IMG/VR virus record: IMGVR_UViG_3300010375_000583
Span: 1-56,001 of that record
DNA: 56,001 nt
Strand: one strand, 5' to 3'
Source: a virus
Shown here: positions 1 to 8,337 of the stretch, piece by piece
Numbering within the stretch: the stretch's first letter is position 1
How the letters are laid out: the number at the start of each line of letters is the position of its first letter
Made by a program: the position numbers and the translations under genes
Notes under the pieces: model-generated
Databases searched by the model: none
What the model was told of the DNA's origin: nothing
What the model saw: the letters and a program-made list of their open reading frames with translations, nothing else

Positions 1-86
1 GGCGGCGCGCTGCAGGCCGCGGCGAAGAGCGGCAGCAGCAGCATCAGCATCTGCGCGCGCCTGGGTGACTTGCTTCTCGGCTGCAT
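1..86 (-). CDS. Rz1-like outer-membrane spanin lipoprotein, embedded in Rz (partial)
   Basis: This reading frame opens inside the Rz-like gene in a different frame and runs off the left edge. It has a strong ribosome site (GGAGG, 6 nt before ATG). The 29 visible residues show basic residues, then a short hydrophobic run (MLMLLLPLFAAAC) ending in a lipobox-like FAAAC, then SAPP. This is the pattern of Rz1 outer-membrane spanins, which are lipoproteins rich in proline after the Cys. Rz1 bridges to the inner-membrane Rz to disrupt the outer membrane at lysis. The proline-rich tail and stop lie outside the window, so the call rests on the signal, the lipobox and the embedded position. Confidence 0.7.
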   Translation of the reverse strand, partial: MQPRSKSPRRAQMLMLLLPLFAAACSAP

Positions 87-306
87 GGGCGGCCTCCTGT
101 GTCGCCGCGGCGCGGCGCTGTTCTTCGGCCCGGGCGGCTTCGGTGGCCTGCAAGGCAGCCTGCGACGCCGCCGCGCTGTCGACCTGGCGGTTCAGCTTCT
201 CGGTCGCCAGCTCCGTCTGCACGTCGTGGATGCGCACCGTCTGCACGCCCAGGGCGACCAGCAGCAGCGCGAGCAGCACCGACGCGGCATAGCCGATCGG
301 ATTCAT
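1..306 (-). CDS. Rz-like inner-membrane spanin (partial)
   Basis: The ATG at 306 overlaps the stop of the DUF6527 gene (ATGA). The 102 visible residues begin with one N-terminal membrane segment (about residues 5-22, YAASVLLALLLVALGV). A long Ala/Glu/Gln/Arg-rich region with coiled-coil character follows to the window edge. This topology matches Rz-type and DUF2514-type i-spanins, which sit in the inner membrane and pair with Rz1. The position at the end of the lysis cassette, after the endolysin, supports the role. The C-terminus is cut by the window edge. Confidence 0.75.
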   Translation of the reverse strand, partial: MNPIGYAASVLLALLLVALGVQTVRIHDVQTELATEKLNRQVDSAAASQAALQATEAARAEEQRRAAATQEAAHAAEKQVTQARADADAAAAALRRGLQRAA

Positions 307-656
307 GTCCAGTCTCCGAGCTCGACGGTCTGGCCGGCGAGCGCGTGCGTGCTGTCCGCCAGAAACTGGATGCGGCCGTCCGTCACGAACGAATGGCAGA
401 CGCTTTCGACCTTCGTCTGCTCCCAGGGGCTGCGCTTCCACTCGTCAAAATTTTCGGGCGTCACCGGCGGCGTCCACGTGGGGGAGCGCACCAGGACCGA
501 TGGCGTGAAGGTCGGTCGCTCGGCGTCGCCGTTCCAACCCCACCGCGGCCCTGGGCCGTCACCGTGGTGAATCAAGTGAGGGCCGTCGCAGCCCGGGCAC
601 CAGAACATCAGGCCGCCGCCTTCCACGCCGCGGAGCTTGCGCGAAAGCTGGCTCAT
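303..656 (-). CDS. DUF6527 family protein in the lysis cassette
   Basis: The protein has 117 aa and starts at ATG 656, overlapping the endolysin stop (ATGA). Visible features are a CPGC zinc-type knuckle near residue 20, a Trp-rich middle (PRWGWNGD, RPTFTPSVL) and a C-terminal CHSFVTDGRIQFLADSTH block. These are hallmarks of DUF6527, a phage family of unknown function. The gene is coupled to the endolysin on one side and to the Rz-like spanin on the other, so the three are co-translated. A role in lysis timing or particle assembly would be inference only. Confidence 0.75.
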   Translation of the reverse strand: MSQLSRKLRGVEGGGLMFWCPGCDGPHLIHHGDGPGPRWGWNGDAERPTFTPSVLVRSPTWTPPVTPENFDEWKRSPWEQTKVESVCHSFVTDGRIQFLADSTHALAGQTVELGDWT

Positions 657-1144
657 GACGCCAGTACCCCGCCAGCCTGCCTGAAGGCCGCAACCAGGTC
701 GGTGATGCGTCGCTCCGGCTGCCCGACGCCAGCGCCTGGCAGGCTTGCCCACTCGGCGCGGCACTTCGCGATCGCAGTCTGCAGGCGGCCGGCGATAACG
801 TCGTCGAGCGCGCCGCGTTGCTCGATGAGGTACTCGGCCGCGCGATCCTGGCTGTCCTGCCCGAAGTTGGGCAGGCGCAGGCGCGTCTTGATGCCGGACC
901 AGGTCGGCTTGATCAGCTGGTAGCGCCCCGCCGCGGTGGACACGCAGCCCGGCGCGCGCCCGGCGGCGCGGCACATGGCGTCTGGTAGCTTCTCGCCCAT
1001 CCATTCGCCCGTGATGGCCGGATGGTCAGCGAAGTTCTGCACGACGTGCTTGAAGCCGAAGCAGACCGCATACGGGTTGGGTTCTCGGCTCGTGCCCTCG
1101 CTGTACGCGAGCATCGCCAGGAAGGCCTTCAGGTTGTCGCTCAT
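653..1144 (-). CDS. Lambda R-like endolysin (peptidoglycan transglycosylase)
   Basis: The protein has 163 aa, close to lambda R (158 aa). It carries the diagnostic blocks of the lambda R family: FLAMLAYSEGT near the N-terminus (the Glu at residue 16 aligns with the catalytic Glu19 of lambda R), DHP, STAAGRYQ, QRGALDD, and WASLPGAGVGQ in the C-terminal third. The enzyme cleaves the MurNAc-GlcNAc bond, forming a 1,6-anhydro product. There is no signal peptide or signal anchor, so release should need a holin. The neighbouring membrane-protein genes fit that role. Confidence 0.93.
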   Translation of the reverse strand: MSDNLKAFLAMLAYSEGTSREPNPYAVCFGFKHVVQNFADHPAITGEWMGEKLPDAMCRAAGRAPGCVSTAAGRYQLIKPTWSGIKTRLRLPNFGQDSQDRAAEYLIEQRGALDDVIAGRLQTAIAKCRAEWASLPGAGVGQPERRITDLVAAFRQAGGVLAS

Positions 1145-1503
1145 GATTTCGCCCTTCTGTCGACGCTCGGCGCATCCTCGATGTCCATCCAGTCCGTCCG
1201 GCGCCGCTGTTTTTTGGCGCCAGCCTTGGTGCGCACCAGGTAGCCGATCACGACCACGATGAGGCCGCCGTTGATCACGGCGTTCGACCGGCTCAGGTAC
1301 ACCACGTCCATGCGGTCGAGCCCGTAGATCAGGCCGTCGAAGATGCCCGCGCATCGGAAGAAGAAGCCGAGCGTCATCGCGATCAGCCCGAACTTGATGA
1401 TCACGCCATCCTTGATGCGTGGACTCATGACTAGCACGGCGAGCCCGATGCACGTCAGCGCGTAGCAAACCAGGTTGAACACGACGATGCCCTCTCCTTG
1501 CAT
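1141..1503 (-). CDS. Lysis-cassette integral membrane protein
   Basis: The protein has 120 aa. It starts at ATG 1503, preceded by AAGGAG six bases upstream, and overlaps the endolysin start by four bases. Three hydrophobic stretches are visible (about residues 5-26, 34-50 and 74-91), followed by a basic tail rich in K and R. Its position directly upstream of the endolysin suits a holin, antiholin or accessory lysis protein. No specific family was recognised. With the adjacent 113-aa protein it could form a holin/antiholin pair. Confidence 0.7.
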   Translation of the reverse strand: MQGEGIVVFNLVCYALTCIGLAVLVMSPRIKDGVIIKFGLIAMTLGFFFRCAGIFDGLIYGLDRMDVVYLSRSNAVINGGLIVVVIGYLVRTKAGAKKQRRRTDWMDIEDAPSVDRRAKS

Positions 1504-1506
1504 GAG

Positions 1507-1848
1507 CTACTCCTTCCGCCCGAAGATTCGCCCGATCAGGTCCTTCAGGACATCCGTGACTGCGCCGCTGAGCTGAGCGTCCTTGATGCCCTTCATCACA
1601 GCGTCGACAAGCGATAGGCCAAGCATTCCGGTGATGAACAGCGCGGCATCGCGCATCGCCGGACTACCCTGCGGGTACAGGTAGCTGAAGACCGCAGGCG
1701 CGACGTAGACGGCGGTTCCCACACCGCCGAGCAGGTTCAGCGCCCGCTCGGGCCATGTGGCTCCAGGCGCCCATCGCAGCGACACGAAGGCCCCCAGAGC
1801 CGCCGGGATGAATTCGCCCAAACGCGAGGCGTCGAAGTTATCCATCAC
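1507..1848 (-). CDS. Probable holin
   Basis: The protein has 113 aa with hydrophobic segments at about residues 14-25, 40-58 and 68-84, and an amphipathic basic C-terminus ending in FGRKE. Small size, several membrane spans and a charged C-terminal tail are typical of holins, which form inner-membrane holes at a set time and let the R-like endolysin reach the cell wall. It lies two genes upstream of the endolysin and overlaps the upstream membrane protein by 11 bases. The holin call rests on topology and position, not on a recognised motif. Confidence 0.65.
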   Translation of the reverse strand: MMDNFDASRLGEFIPAALGAFVSLRWAPGATWPERALNLLGGVGTAVYVAPAVFSYLYPQGSPAMRDAALFITGMLGLSLVDAVMKGIKDAQLSGAVTDVLKDLIGRIFGRKE

Positions 1849-2215
1849 TCGACCCTCGGCATCGCGTCCGCCAGATCAGTGAGACCAGTGCGCCGAGCGC
1901 CATCATGGTGATATCCGAAGGCCCCACCCCGAATTTCGCATTGCATAGTTGTTCGCCCTCGGCCATCGGCCACCAGTCGAAGATTCGCCATATCGAACAG
2001 GTCGCGACGAGCGCCTCTTCGTACAGGCACCAAAAGACGACGGCCCCAACGACAGGGCTTCGGTTCTGTATCCAGACGATCACGAGCAGTGCTGCAATCG
2101 TCAATGCTCCCGAGGCGTTCCAGACATAGGCGGCGACCTTCGGGGCGACCTTTTCATATCCGAGGTGTCTGAGGATGCCGAGCAGTAGCAGCAGCACCCC
2201 GAGCCACCACTTCAT
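1838..2215 (-). CDS. Membrane protein of the lysis region
   Basis: The protein has 125 aa and is very hydrophobic. It has an N-terminal segment (LGVLLLLLGIL), a second span near residues 35-50 (LTIAALLVIVWI), a third at about 55-75, and a C-terminal span (ITMMALGALVSLIW). The start overlaps the upstream stop (ATGA) and the end overlaps the probable holin by 11 bases, so it is translationally coupled. The family is not recognised. It could be an antiholin or an accessory membrane protein. Confidence 0.6.
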   Translation of the reverse strand: MKWWLGVLLLLLGILRHLGYEKVAPKVAAYVWNASGALTIAALLVIVWIQNRSPVVGAVVFWCLYEEALVATCSIWRIFDWWPMAEGEQLCNAKFGVGPSDITMMALGALVSLIWRTRCRGSSDG

Positions 2216-2355
2216 TTCGTGCGAGGGTCCGGGCCACCGCCGCGCTGGATCTGCTCGCGCACCGTGGTGCCCGTCGCCTTGGCGGCGCGCATGGCCTGGC
2301 CAACGATGCCGGCAACGCCGCCGGCGATGAACGAGAGTGCGATGGCCGTGAACAT
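2212..2355 (-). CDS. Small single-span membrane protein (47 aa)
   Basis: The start chosen is ATG 2355 because a good ribosome site (AAAGGAA) precedes it; the longer upstream frame has none. The N-terminus is a single membrane segment (MFTAIALSFIAGGVAGIVG) followed by a charged cytosolic tail ending in GGGPDPRTK. It is the first gene after the tail spike and overlaps the next membrane-protein gene by four bases. Tiny one-span proteins here are sometimes pinholin-like or holin regulators. The exact role is unknown. Confidence 0.6.
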   Translation of the reverse strand: MFTAIALSFIAGGVAGIVGQAMRAAKATGTTVREQIQRGGGPDPRTK

Positions 2356-2377
2356 GGCAGTTCCTTTCGCGGTTGGA

Positions 2378-4603
2378 TCAAACGAGAGTGCCGTCGGTGT
2401 CGGTAGTCGGATCGGCGTTGTACTTGTGGCGCTTCGCACCACTGGCGTCGTACCACTCACGGTGATACAGACCGATCTGCGAGCCCGGCACCAGAGTCGG
2501 GTTCAGGTAGCCTGTGCCTGAGGTCAGGAAGGCGCCACCGGCATCGGTTGCGATGGCTCCCACGTAGATGCGCTCGGGCGCGCCCGCCTTCAGCTGGTAG
2601 CCGTGGTCCACGTCCAGCGCCGGCGCAGTCGCCGAGATGTCGAGCGCCAACGCACCGAGGTTGTCGTACAGATAGACGTAGTACTTCGCCGCGGCAGCCG
2701 GAAGACCAGCATTGGACTTGCTGACGCCGCCTGAGGGCACCGAGCGCGGCACGAACTCGCCTGACGATGACGGCACACCCAGTCCGGCGCCATCCGTGGG
2801 CCCCGACAGGCGCACGGCCATCTTGTTGCCGCGGCCGACCGGGCGCACGCGAACGTCGTTGGGGCCGAGCACCGCGAGGTCACACTGCTGCGCGATGCCG
2901 TCGAACTGGATCCCGGAGAAACGCACTTGGCCGGCGGTGTTGTCGTACTGCTTCCAGTGCGTCGACCGGATGCGGATAGAGTCCCTGTCGGCATTGGAGC
3001 CCATCGCGCAGAACGCCGTGTAGTTCGGTTCTGCCGACGTCGCACGGACAGTCATCCGGGCGTCGATGTTCGAGATGACCGAGTCGGTGCCGTCCAGCAG
3101 CAGACCGTAATACGTCGCCCCACCTGCCTGCGTCGAGTTGCTGTAAATGTGCGACGAGATGAAGCTCATCTGCCGGCACCCGGTGACCAGGTAGCCGATC
3201 ATCTGCGGGTTCTCGGACGTCGTGTTGAGGAACGTCACATCACTCGGCAGGCCCGAGCCGCCACGCACGAAGTAGTTGACGTTCTTGTTGATGGTGGTGG
3301 CGCAGTTGTCGAAGAGCGCGACCTGTCCTTTCCAGCGGATGCCACCCGACGATGGCTCGACAGGGAATGCATGTCCGCCCGACGTATACGTGCTGAAGGC
3401 CGTGGTGTCGACACCGGTCAACGCAAAGGTGTTCGTCGTCGCCGCCGAAACCGTCACGCGCCGGCCGTTCACCTGCGTCATGCCACCCACGCCCTCGATG
3501 CGCAAGACCTGTCCGTTGGTGAAGCCATGGCCAGCGCAGCTCACCACGCCAGAGCTCGCCTTCGAGATCCCGGTTATCGACCGCTGCTCCGCGGTCCCGC
3601 AGTTCTGCACGAAGACCTGCTGCATTCGCGTGAAGCTGATCTCGTTGTGGACGCCGGCGTCGAAGTTGATGCCCCACCCTGCGCAGTCCGAGATGCGAAT
3701 CTCCGACCAGTCGAGCATGTTCGAGCCGTCGGCATCACCGAGGTTCATGGTCACGCGCAGCCCGTCCCCAGACAGGCCTTGAATCTCAATGCGCGAGATC
3801 ACGTTGTTGTAGCAGCCACGGATCCTCACGCCACCCGAGGCGGCCGCCGAGGCGCTCGTGATGATGGTCATGCCGCTGACCTCGGAGCCCAGCGTCGCGT
3901 GTGGGTCGGAGACGCTGGTGACGACATCGAAGTCGAAGGCGAAGCCGTTCGCCACCTGGCAATCGATGATCGTGACGCCCTCGCCGGCGCCACGGATGCG
4001 CGGGCCCGGCGCGAAGAAGTCGACACCGGCGTCGATCAGCGCCGCCACGCTGGTCAGGATCAGGAACCGGCCCGGCGGCAGGTTGATCCGCATGCCCGGG
4101 TGGGCCAGCACCGCAGCGAGGATCGCCGGGCCAGCATCGGTGGCGCCCGTCGGGTCCGCGTTGTACGGCTCCATCGTCGGGTCGATGCCGAAGTTCTGCA
4201 GGAACTTGCCGAGCGAGCCCGAGACGTAGGGGGCGTTCGTGAAGCGAATCGCACCACCGCCTTTGGTCGGGTCGGTGATGTTGGCGAAGTCGGCAGCCGT
4301 CAGACCCTGATAGATCCGCCATTTGCTGTCCTGGTCACCCGCGAACGTCGCGCCGGAGGTGTGCGCCACGACGCAGATCCACCAGGTCGACGACGACAGC
4401 ACGACATCCTTGACCGCGTACAGCGTGGCGCTGGCCCAGTTGCCGCGGATGTTGATTGTCCGGATGCTCTCGATCGCCGCGGCCAGCGTCTGCTTGACCG
4501 TGCCGAACCGATCGACGGCCGTGGGCGACAGCGAGGTCGCCACGTCTCGGATCGTGTCGAGATCGCGCTTGGCGTTGTCGAGATCCGCGATGGTGAGTGC
4601 CAT
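2378..4603 (-). CDS. Tail spike / pectate-lyase-like beta-helix protein with an FCCH-like insert
   Basis: The protein has 741 aa. ATG 4603 is chosen because an AGAGGGA ribosome site precedes it. A helical N-terminal head-binding part (about residues 1-100) contains a carbohydrate-binding-like stretch (ATLYAVKDVVL, STWWICVV). A pectate-lyase-3-like start follows (DPTGATDAGPAILAAV near 140, INLPPGRFLIL), then repeats typical of a right-handed beta-helix. At about residues 340-410 sits an inserted module (GHGFTNGQVLRIEGVGGMT, TYTSGG) resembling the E1-FCCH fold. It follows protein J, the usual place for a receptor-binding or depolymerase spike. Catalytic residues cannot be assigned by eye. Confidence 0.8.
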   Translation of the reverse strand: MALTIADLDNAKRDLDTIRDVATSLSPTAVDRFGTVKQTLAAAIESIRTINIRGNWASATLYAVKDVVLSSSTWWICVVAHTSGATFAGDQDSKWRIYQGLTAADFANITDPTKGGGAIRFTNAPYVSGSLGKFLQNFGIDPTMEPYNADPTGATDAGPAILAAVLAHPGMRINLPPGRFLILTSVAALIDAGVDFFAPGPRIRGAGEGVTIIDCQVANGFAFDFDVVTSVSDPHATLGSEVSGMTIITSASAAASGGVRIRGCYNNVISRIEIQGLSGDGLRVTMNLGDADGSNMLDWSEIRISDCAGWGINFDAGVHNEISFTRMQQVFVQNCGTAEQRSITGISKASSGVVSCAGHGFTNGQVLRIEGVGGMTQVNGRRVTVSAATTNTFALTGVDTTAFSTYTSGGHAFPVEPSSGGIRWKGQVALFDNCATTINKNVNYFVRGGSGLPSDVTFLNTTSENPQMIGYLVTGCRQMSFISSHIYSNSTQAGGATYYGLLLDGTDSVISNIDARMTVRATSAEPNYTAFCAMGSNADRDSIRIRSTHWKQYDNTAGQVRFSGIQFDGIAQQCDLAVLGPNDVRVRPVGRGNKMAVRLSGPTDGAGLGVPSSSGEFVPRSVPSGGVSKSNAGLPAAAAKYYVYLYDNLGALALDISATAPALDVDHGYQLKAGAPERIYVGAIATDAGGAFLTSGTGYLNPTLVPGSQIGLYHREWYDASGAKRHKYNADPTTDTDGTLV

Positions 4604-4664
4604 TTTTCCCTCTCGCGCACGCTTCGCCCTCCGCCGCAGCGGATGCGCCTCCGCGCCTCGTTGA

Positions 4665-7463
4665 TCAGTTGATGATTCCGGCCTTGTCCGGGATGGGCAG
4701 GTAGTCGGCTCGGTAGTAGCCGTCGCTGTAATTGACGCCCTTGACCTTGGCGTATTCCCCATCGGTCAGATCGATCTCCTGCACCAGATAGGCCATCGCG
4801 CGGCGGCGTGAATCCGAGGCAAAAGAGAACACCGTGCGGATGCCAGAGTCGCTGGGCACCGTGACGATCGCCTCGGAAGGCGCGTGGGCCAGTACGACCT
4901 GCTTGCTGGTTGGACCCGGCGTCACGGCGATGCCCTGGGCAGACCCGTCTCGGCGCATCAACACGACGCTGTGCGGCTCACCAGCGGCGAACTCGACAGC
5001 GGTGCTCAACGTGATGGTGAGCCCGGCCTGGTCGATGACTTCGCCGTCAAAGCTCTTGAAGCGCGTGTTGTCGACGATGTCGACGCGCGCGTTCGGCAGC
5101 AGTGCTCGCGCATCCATCAACGTGCCGGTCTCGATGGTCACACGCTGGCCGAAGAGCTTGTTGTACTCGCGATTGGCGCGCAGCCAGGCCTGCGCGAAGC
5201 TGCGTATGCCGGGGATCTCGAACTGCCTCGGGACACGCGCGGTGCCATCGAGCGGCAGCTTGATCGTTTCCGACTGGTTCGAATCGGGGTCCGTGTAGAT
5301 GAATTCGACGCCGTCATATTCGCCGTCGTTCGCGAACCGCCGCGTGATCGTCTCGGAGGCCGGCTGCTTGTTGCGGTGGCAGAACAGCGCCGTGCTCGAG
5401 GCCTGCTGGCGATCGAGGGCCAGCCGGATCCGACCGTTCTGGCGGTAGGCGGTGCAGAACGCCGCGTTGGCGATGATCTGCACCGTCTCCTCGAAACTCA
5501 TGTTGTCAGTGTCGAAGGTGTAGTTGAACTGGCCGGCCTCGGGATGCCACGCGTCGAGCTGCTGCTGCACCCCGTAGATCTGCAGCATGTCGAGGTCGAC
5601 ATCGACATCGCGGTCACCGATCTTCCGGTCGGCCGCGACGGCCGCGATGATGTCCACCAGCCTGCTGGTCGGCGAGATGCCGCCGGCCACGTGACGGCCG
5701 GTCTCGTCGAAGGCTCCCGACAGCGACCTGCCTGTCCACGTCGGAATGCGCCTCGAGGCGATGCAGTTGAGCTGGCGCGTCTTGACAGCCGTGCTGCGCG
5801 AAGTGGCCTGCGTGATGGTGTGGATCGTCGTCTTCGCGCCGAAATGCGCGCGATCCGTGGGCGTCACGCTGTTCAGGTCCGCCCACCGGATCTCGTCGTT
5901 GACGCGCCCCGCGAAATCGAAGTCGCGCTGGCTGGTCCGGCGCATGCGCGTCCTTGCAGCGCCGACCCATGACGTCGCCTGTTCGACGGTGACAGCGCGT
6001 TCCTGCGTCGTCGAGCCGGTGAGGGACCCCGTCGCGGTCTCCACGATGCCCGTCGGCAGCAGCGTGCTAGCGTCGAGCTTCTCGATCTCCGCCTCGAACT
6101 CCACGGTGACCGACGACATGCCGCCGTCATCCTTGCCGAGTCCGTTCGGCGCGACGATGTTGAACCAGACCTCAGTGCGATCCTTGTCGGCCAGCGTGAC
6201 CCAGTCGGTCCACTCGGTGACGGGCTCCGCGCTGACTTTGACGATCGTCGCGGCGATCGGGATGATCTGCCCGAAGGGTCCGCCCTCGCGGAACGACGAA
6301 GTGGTGAGCACGATGAAACCGTCCGCGACACCGTCGATTGTGTAGGTGCCGTCGTAGCTCAGGTCGGCCGCGAAGTTCGTAGCGACCGTCGAGGTGTTGG
6401 CGGGCGCCGGCGTCACGCCGAGGAACGCGTCGTCGATGCTGGTGATCGTGTAGGTGCCGTTGATCGTTGGATCCGCGGTCGACGAAATCGTGACCTGGTC
6501 ACCCACCAGGAACGGGTCGAGATAGCTCGGCGCCGGGCCGCCGCCGATCGGCGTTGGCCCCAGGAAGCTGCCAGCGAACCCGCTGCCGGCATGGTCTCCA
6601 GCCACATCGGCGGTGAAGGCCACATGCCCCGTCGTGGCCGAGACGATGATCTGGTCGCCAGGGTCCAGCAGCGAGTTGAAATTCGGCGCCTTGTGGTCCT
6701 GGCGGATGATGTCGCCGCCGGTGTGGTGCTCGAAGAAATACTTCTCGCCTGGCGTGAACTGCAGCGCGTTGAGCGGCTCGAGCGCCGGGCCGTCGATCTG
6801 ATTGGAGCGGCTCACCTGCAGCACAGCGTCGCTGATCGGCGTGCCGATCTGGATCACCGGAGCGCCGCTGTTGGGCGACGTGAACGGCCAGTAGACCGCC
6901 GCGCTGGCGCCGGTGATGTCGGCGATCAGCGTGTCGCCGTCCGAGATCTCGGCGGCGTCGACGTAGCCGCGCGAGATGCAGTAGTAGCCGTACTCGAACT
7001 TGATGTTGTCGATGTACTTGGTGTAGGTCGGCATCATCAGCGAGGGGGTCGCCTTGACGGTACCGAGGATGTCTTCGACGCGCTGGCCGATGCGCACCTG
7101 GTTCTCTCGGGTGCCCAGCGAGTTGTTCGGCGACTGCTGCGTTCGGTTGACGTTCGCGGGCATCGTCGGCGTCTGCGCGCTGAGCACCGAGTAGACGGTG
7201 AAAACGAAGGAGATGACCTGGAACCACGTATAGGGATCCTGGCCGGGACTTTGCAGCACCACGTACTCCGGCGCCGTGCACGCAATCGTCGCCTCGACGT
7301 TGCCCGTGATGTCGGTCTCCGCGGATGGCTCGCCGGCGAAGACCTGCACGCCAACCGACGGCGCCGGCCCGAAGCGCTCGAGCAACCACTCGCCGAGGCT
7401 GTCGACCTCGAAGATCTGGACGCTGCCGTCGAGCGGGTGCTCGTAGAGACGGACGCGAGTCAC
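4665..7463 (-). CDS. Tail tip attachment / host specificity protein J-like
   Basis: The protein has 932 aa and starts at ATG 7463, overlapping the stop of the NlpC-like gene. The N-terminal half contains a hydrophobic segment (WFQVISFVFTVYSVLSA, about residue 82-98) and blocks typical of TipJ/J proteins (GTRENQVRIGQRVEDILG; PTYTKYIDN). Later regions include a repeat-rich part (NGTYTITSID, DGTYTIDGV) and a C-terminal putative tail domain. J forms the tail tip and contacts the receptor. Its position after the DUF1833 and NlpC-like genes is the standard tail-tip order in many Burkholderiales and Pseudomonas phages. Confidence 0.85.
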   Translation of the reverse strand: MTRVRLYEHPLDGSVQIFEVDSLGEWLLERFGPAPSVGVQVFAGEPSAETDITGNVEATIACTAPEYVVLQSPGQDPYTWFQVISFVFTVYSVLSAQTPTMPANVNRTQQSPNNSLGTRENQVRIGQRVEDILGTVKATPSLMMPTYTKYIDNIKFEYGYYCISRGYVDAAEISDGDTLIADITGASAAVYWPFTSPNSGAPVIQIGTPISDAVLQVSRSNQIDGPALEPLNALQFTPGEKYFFEHHTGGDIIRQDHKAPNFNSLLDPGDQIIVSATTGHVAFTADVAGDHAGSGFAGSFLGPTPIGGGPAPSYLDPFLVGDQVTISSTADPTINGTYTITSIDDAFLGVTPAPANTSTVATNFAADLSYDGTYTIDGVADGFIVLTTSSFREGGPFGQIIPIAATIVKVSAEPVTEWTDWVTLADKDRTEVWFNIVAPNGLGKDDGGMSSVTVEFEAEIEKLDASTLLPTGIVETATGSLTGSTTQERAVTVEQATSWVGAARTRMRRTSQRDFDFAGRVNDEIRWADLNSVTPTDRAHFGAKTTIHTITQATSRSTAVKTRQLNCIASRRIPTWTGRSLSGAFDETGRHVAGGISPTSRLVDIIAAVAADRKIGDRDVDVDLDMLQIYGVQQQLDAWHPEAGQFNYTFDTDNMSFEETVQIIANAAFCTAYRQNGRIRLALDRQQASSTALFCHRNKQPASETITRRFANDGEYDGVEFIYTDPDSNQSETIKLPLDGTARVPRQFEIPGIRSFAQAWLRANREYNKLFGQRVTIETGTLMDARALLPNARVDIVDNTRFKSFDGEVIDQAGLTITLSTAVEFAAGEPHSVVLMRRDGSAQGIAVTPGPTSKQVVLAHAPSEAIVTVPSDSGIRTVFSFASDSRRRAMAYLVQEIDLTDGEYAKVKGVNYSDGYYRADYLPIPDKAGIIN

Positions 7464-7828
7464 ACGCGCCCCCAGAACTCAATCAGCCGGTACTGATCGC
7501 GGATGCTCGCCATGTCCTGGCACAGGGTGCCCGCGTCGAGAGCGTGCAGCACCGAGCCCTGCCAGTAGACACCGCAGTGATGAATGCCCAGCATCGGCGT
7601 CTTGCCGAGCAGCACGACGCACAGGTCGACAGGTTCCGAGATCTGGGTCAGGCCGTCCGGCGTCTTGTGCAAGGCCAGCCGAAAGGCCGCAGCAGCTGCC
7701 CGCACGCTGCCGTTGATGGTCTTGTAGTCCGTGCACGGGAAGCCGAGCTCCTGCTCATAGACTCGAGCGACGAGTTGCCAGCACGGCGGGTACTCGAACA
7801 CGAGGTCGAGGTAGGCGTTGACGTCCAT
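7460..7828 (-). CDS. NlpC/P60-like tail-tip peptidoglycan peptidase
   Basis: The protein has 122 aa. Its N-terminus has the catalytic-cysteine signature YPPCWQLVARVYEQELG (Cys16), and HHCGVYW (His83/84) supplies the His block, as in NlpC/P60 (C40) tail proteins. Such proteins are tail-tip cell-wall hydrolases that help the tail cross peptidoglycan. Both ends overlap neighbouring genes (DUF1833 and J), so it is co-translated with the tip complex. It is short for the family, which suggests a minimal catalytic domain. Confidence 0.8.
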   Translation of the reverse strand: MDVNAYLDLVFEYPPCWQLVARVYEQELGFPCTDYKTINGSVRAAAAAFRLALHKTPDGLTQISEPVDLCVVLLGKTPMLGIHHCGVYWQGSVLHALDAGTLCQDMASIRDQYRLIEFWGRV

Positions 7829-8337
7829 CAGGAGAAGCCTCGAAGCATGGGAATCTCGGCGGGCACGTACAACTCACCGGTCCGGCTGACGTTGAGCCGC
7901 GGCGAAGACGCCAGGATCTTGGCGGCGCCGATGTCGTAGCTGACGCTCTCCACCTGCAGGCGGCCGATCACCTGCGGATCACCGAGGTTGTCGCTGAGGT
8001 ACTCCCGGTAGACGATGACCACGAGTTCGCGCGTGTCGATCGGCACCCGATCCATCTCGTCGCGAAAATCGTCATTCGCGTCGGTCAGATCGAGGCGTAT
8101 CTCGAAAAGCTGGTCAAGGTTGGCGGCCGACCCAGCCAGCTTGATCTCGATGTTGGCTGGCTGCATTTGCACGACCTGCCACGTCTCCAGCGTCACGTCG
8201 GCAAAGTACGGCTCTCGCCACAGGTGATAGGCCCTGCTCATCGCGCTGTGGCTGATCTGCAGCGTGGCGATGGGATGGTAGCGCTGCGGCGACGAGGCAT
8301 AGAAGGTCCGCAGACGCGCTGCGAGGTCCAGGCTCAC
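7828..8337 (-). CDS. DUF1833-family tail protein
   Basis: The protein has 169 aa. It carries the DUF1833 pattern: ATLQISHSAM near residue 24, WREPYFADVTLE, then a beta-rich core and RELVVIVYREYLSD. DUF1833 proteins lie between the tape measure and the NlpC-like/J genes in many siphophages and are thought to be part of the tail tip. The start overlaps the upstream gene by four bases. The molecular function within the tip is not established. Confidence 0.8.
   Translation of the reverse strand: MSLDLAARLRTFYASSPQRYHPIATLQISHSAMSRAYHLWREPYFADVTLETWQVVQMQPANIEIKLAGSAANLDQLFEIRLDLTDANDDFRDEMDRVPIDTRELVVIVYREYLSDNLGDPQVIGRLQVESVSYDIGAAKILASSPRLNVSRTGELYVPAEIPMLRGFS

Noticed and set aside
2927-4672. 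Long plus-strand open frame opposite the tail spike
   Set aside because: It is the complement of a well-supported spike gene, has arginine-rich low-complexity composition and no ribosome site or coupled neighbours.
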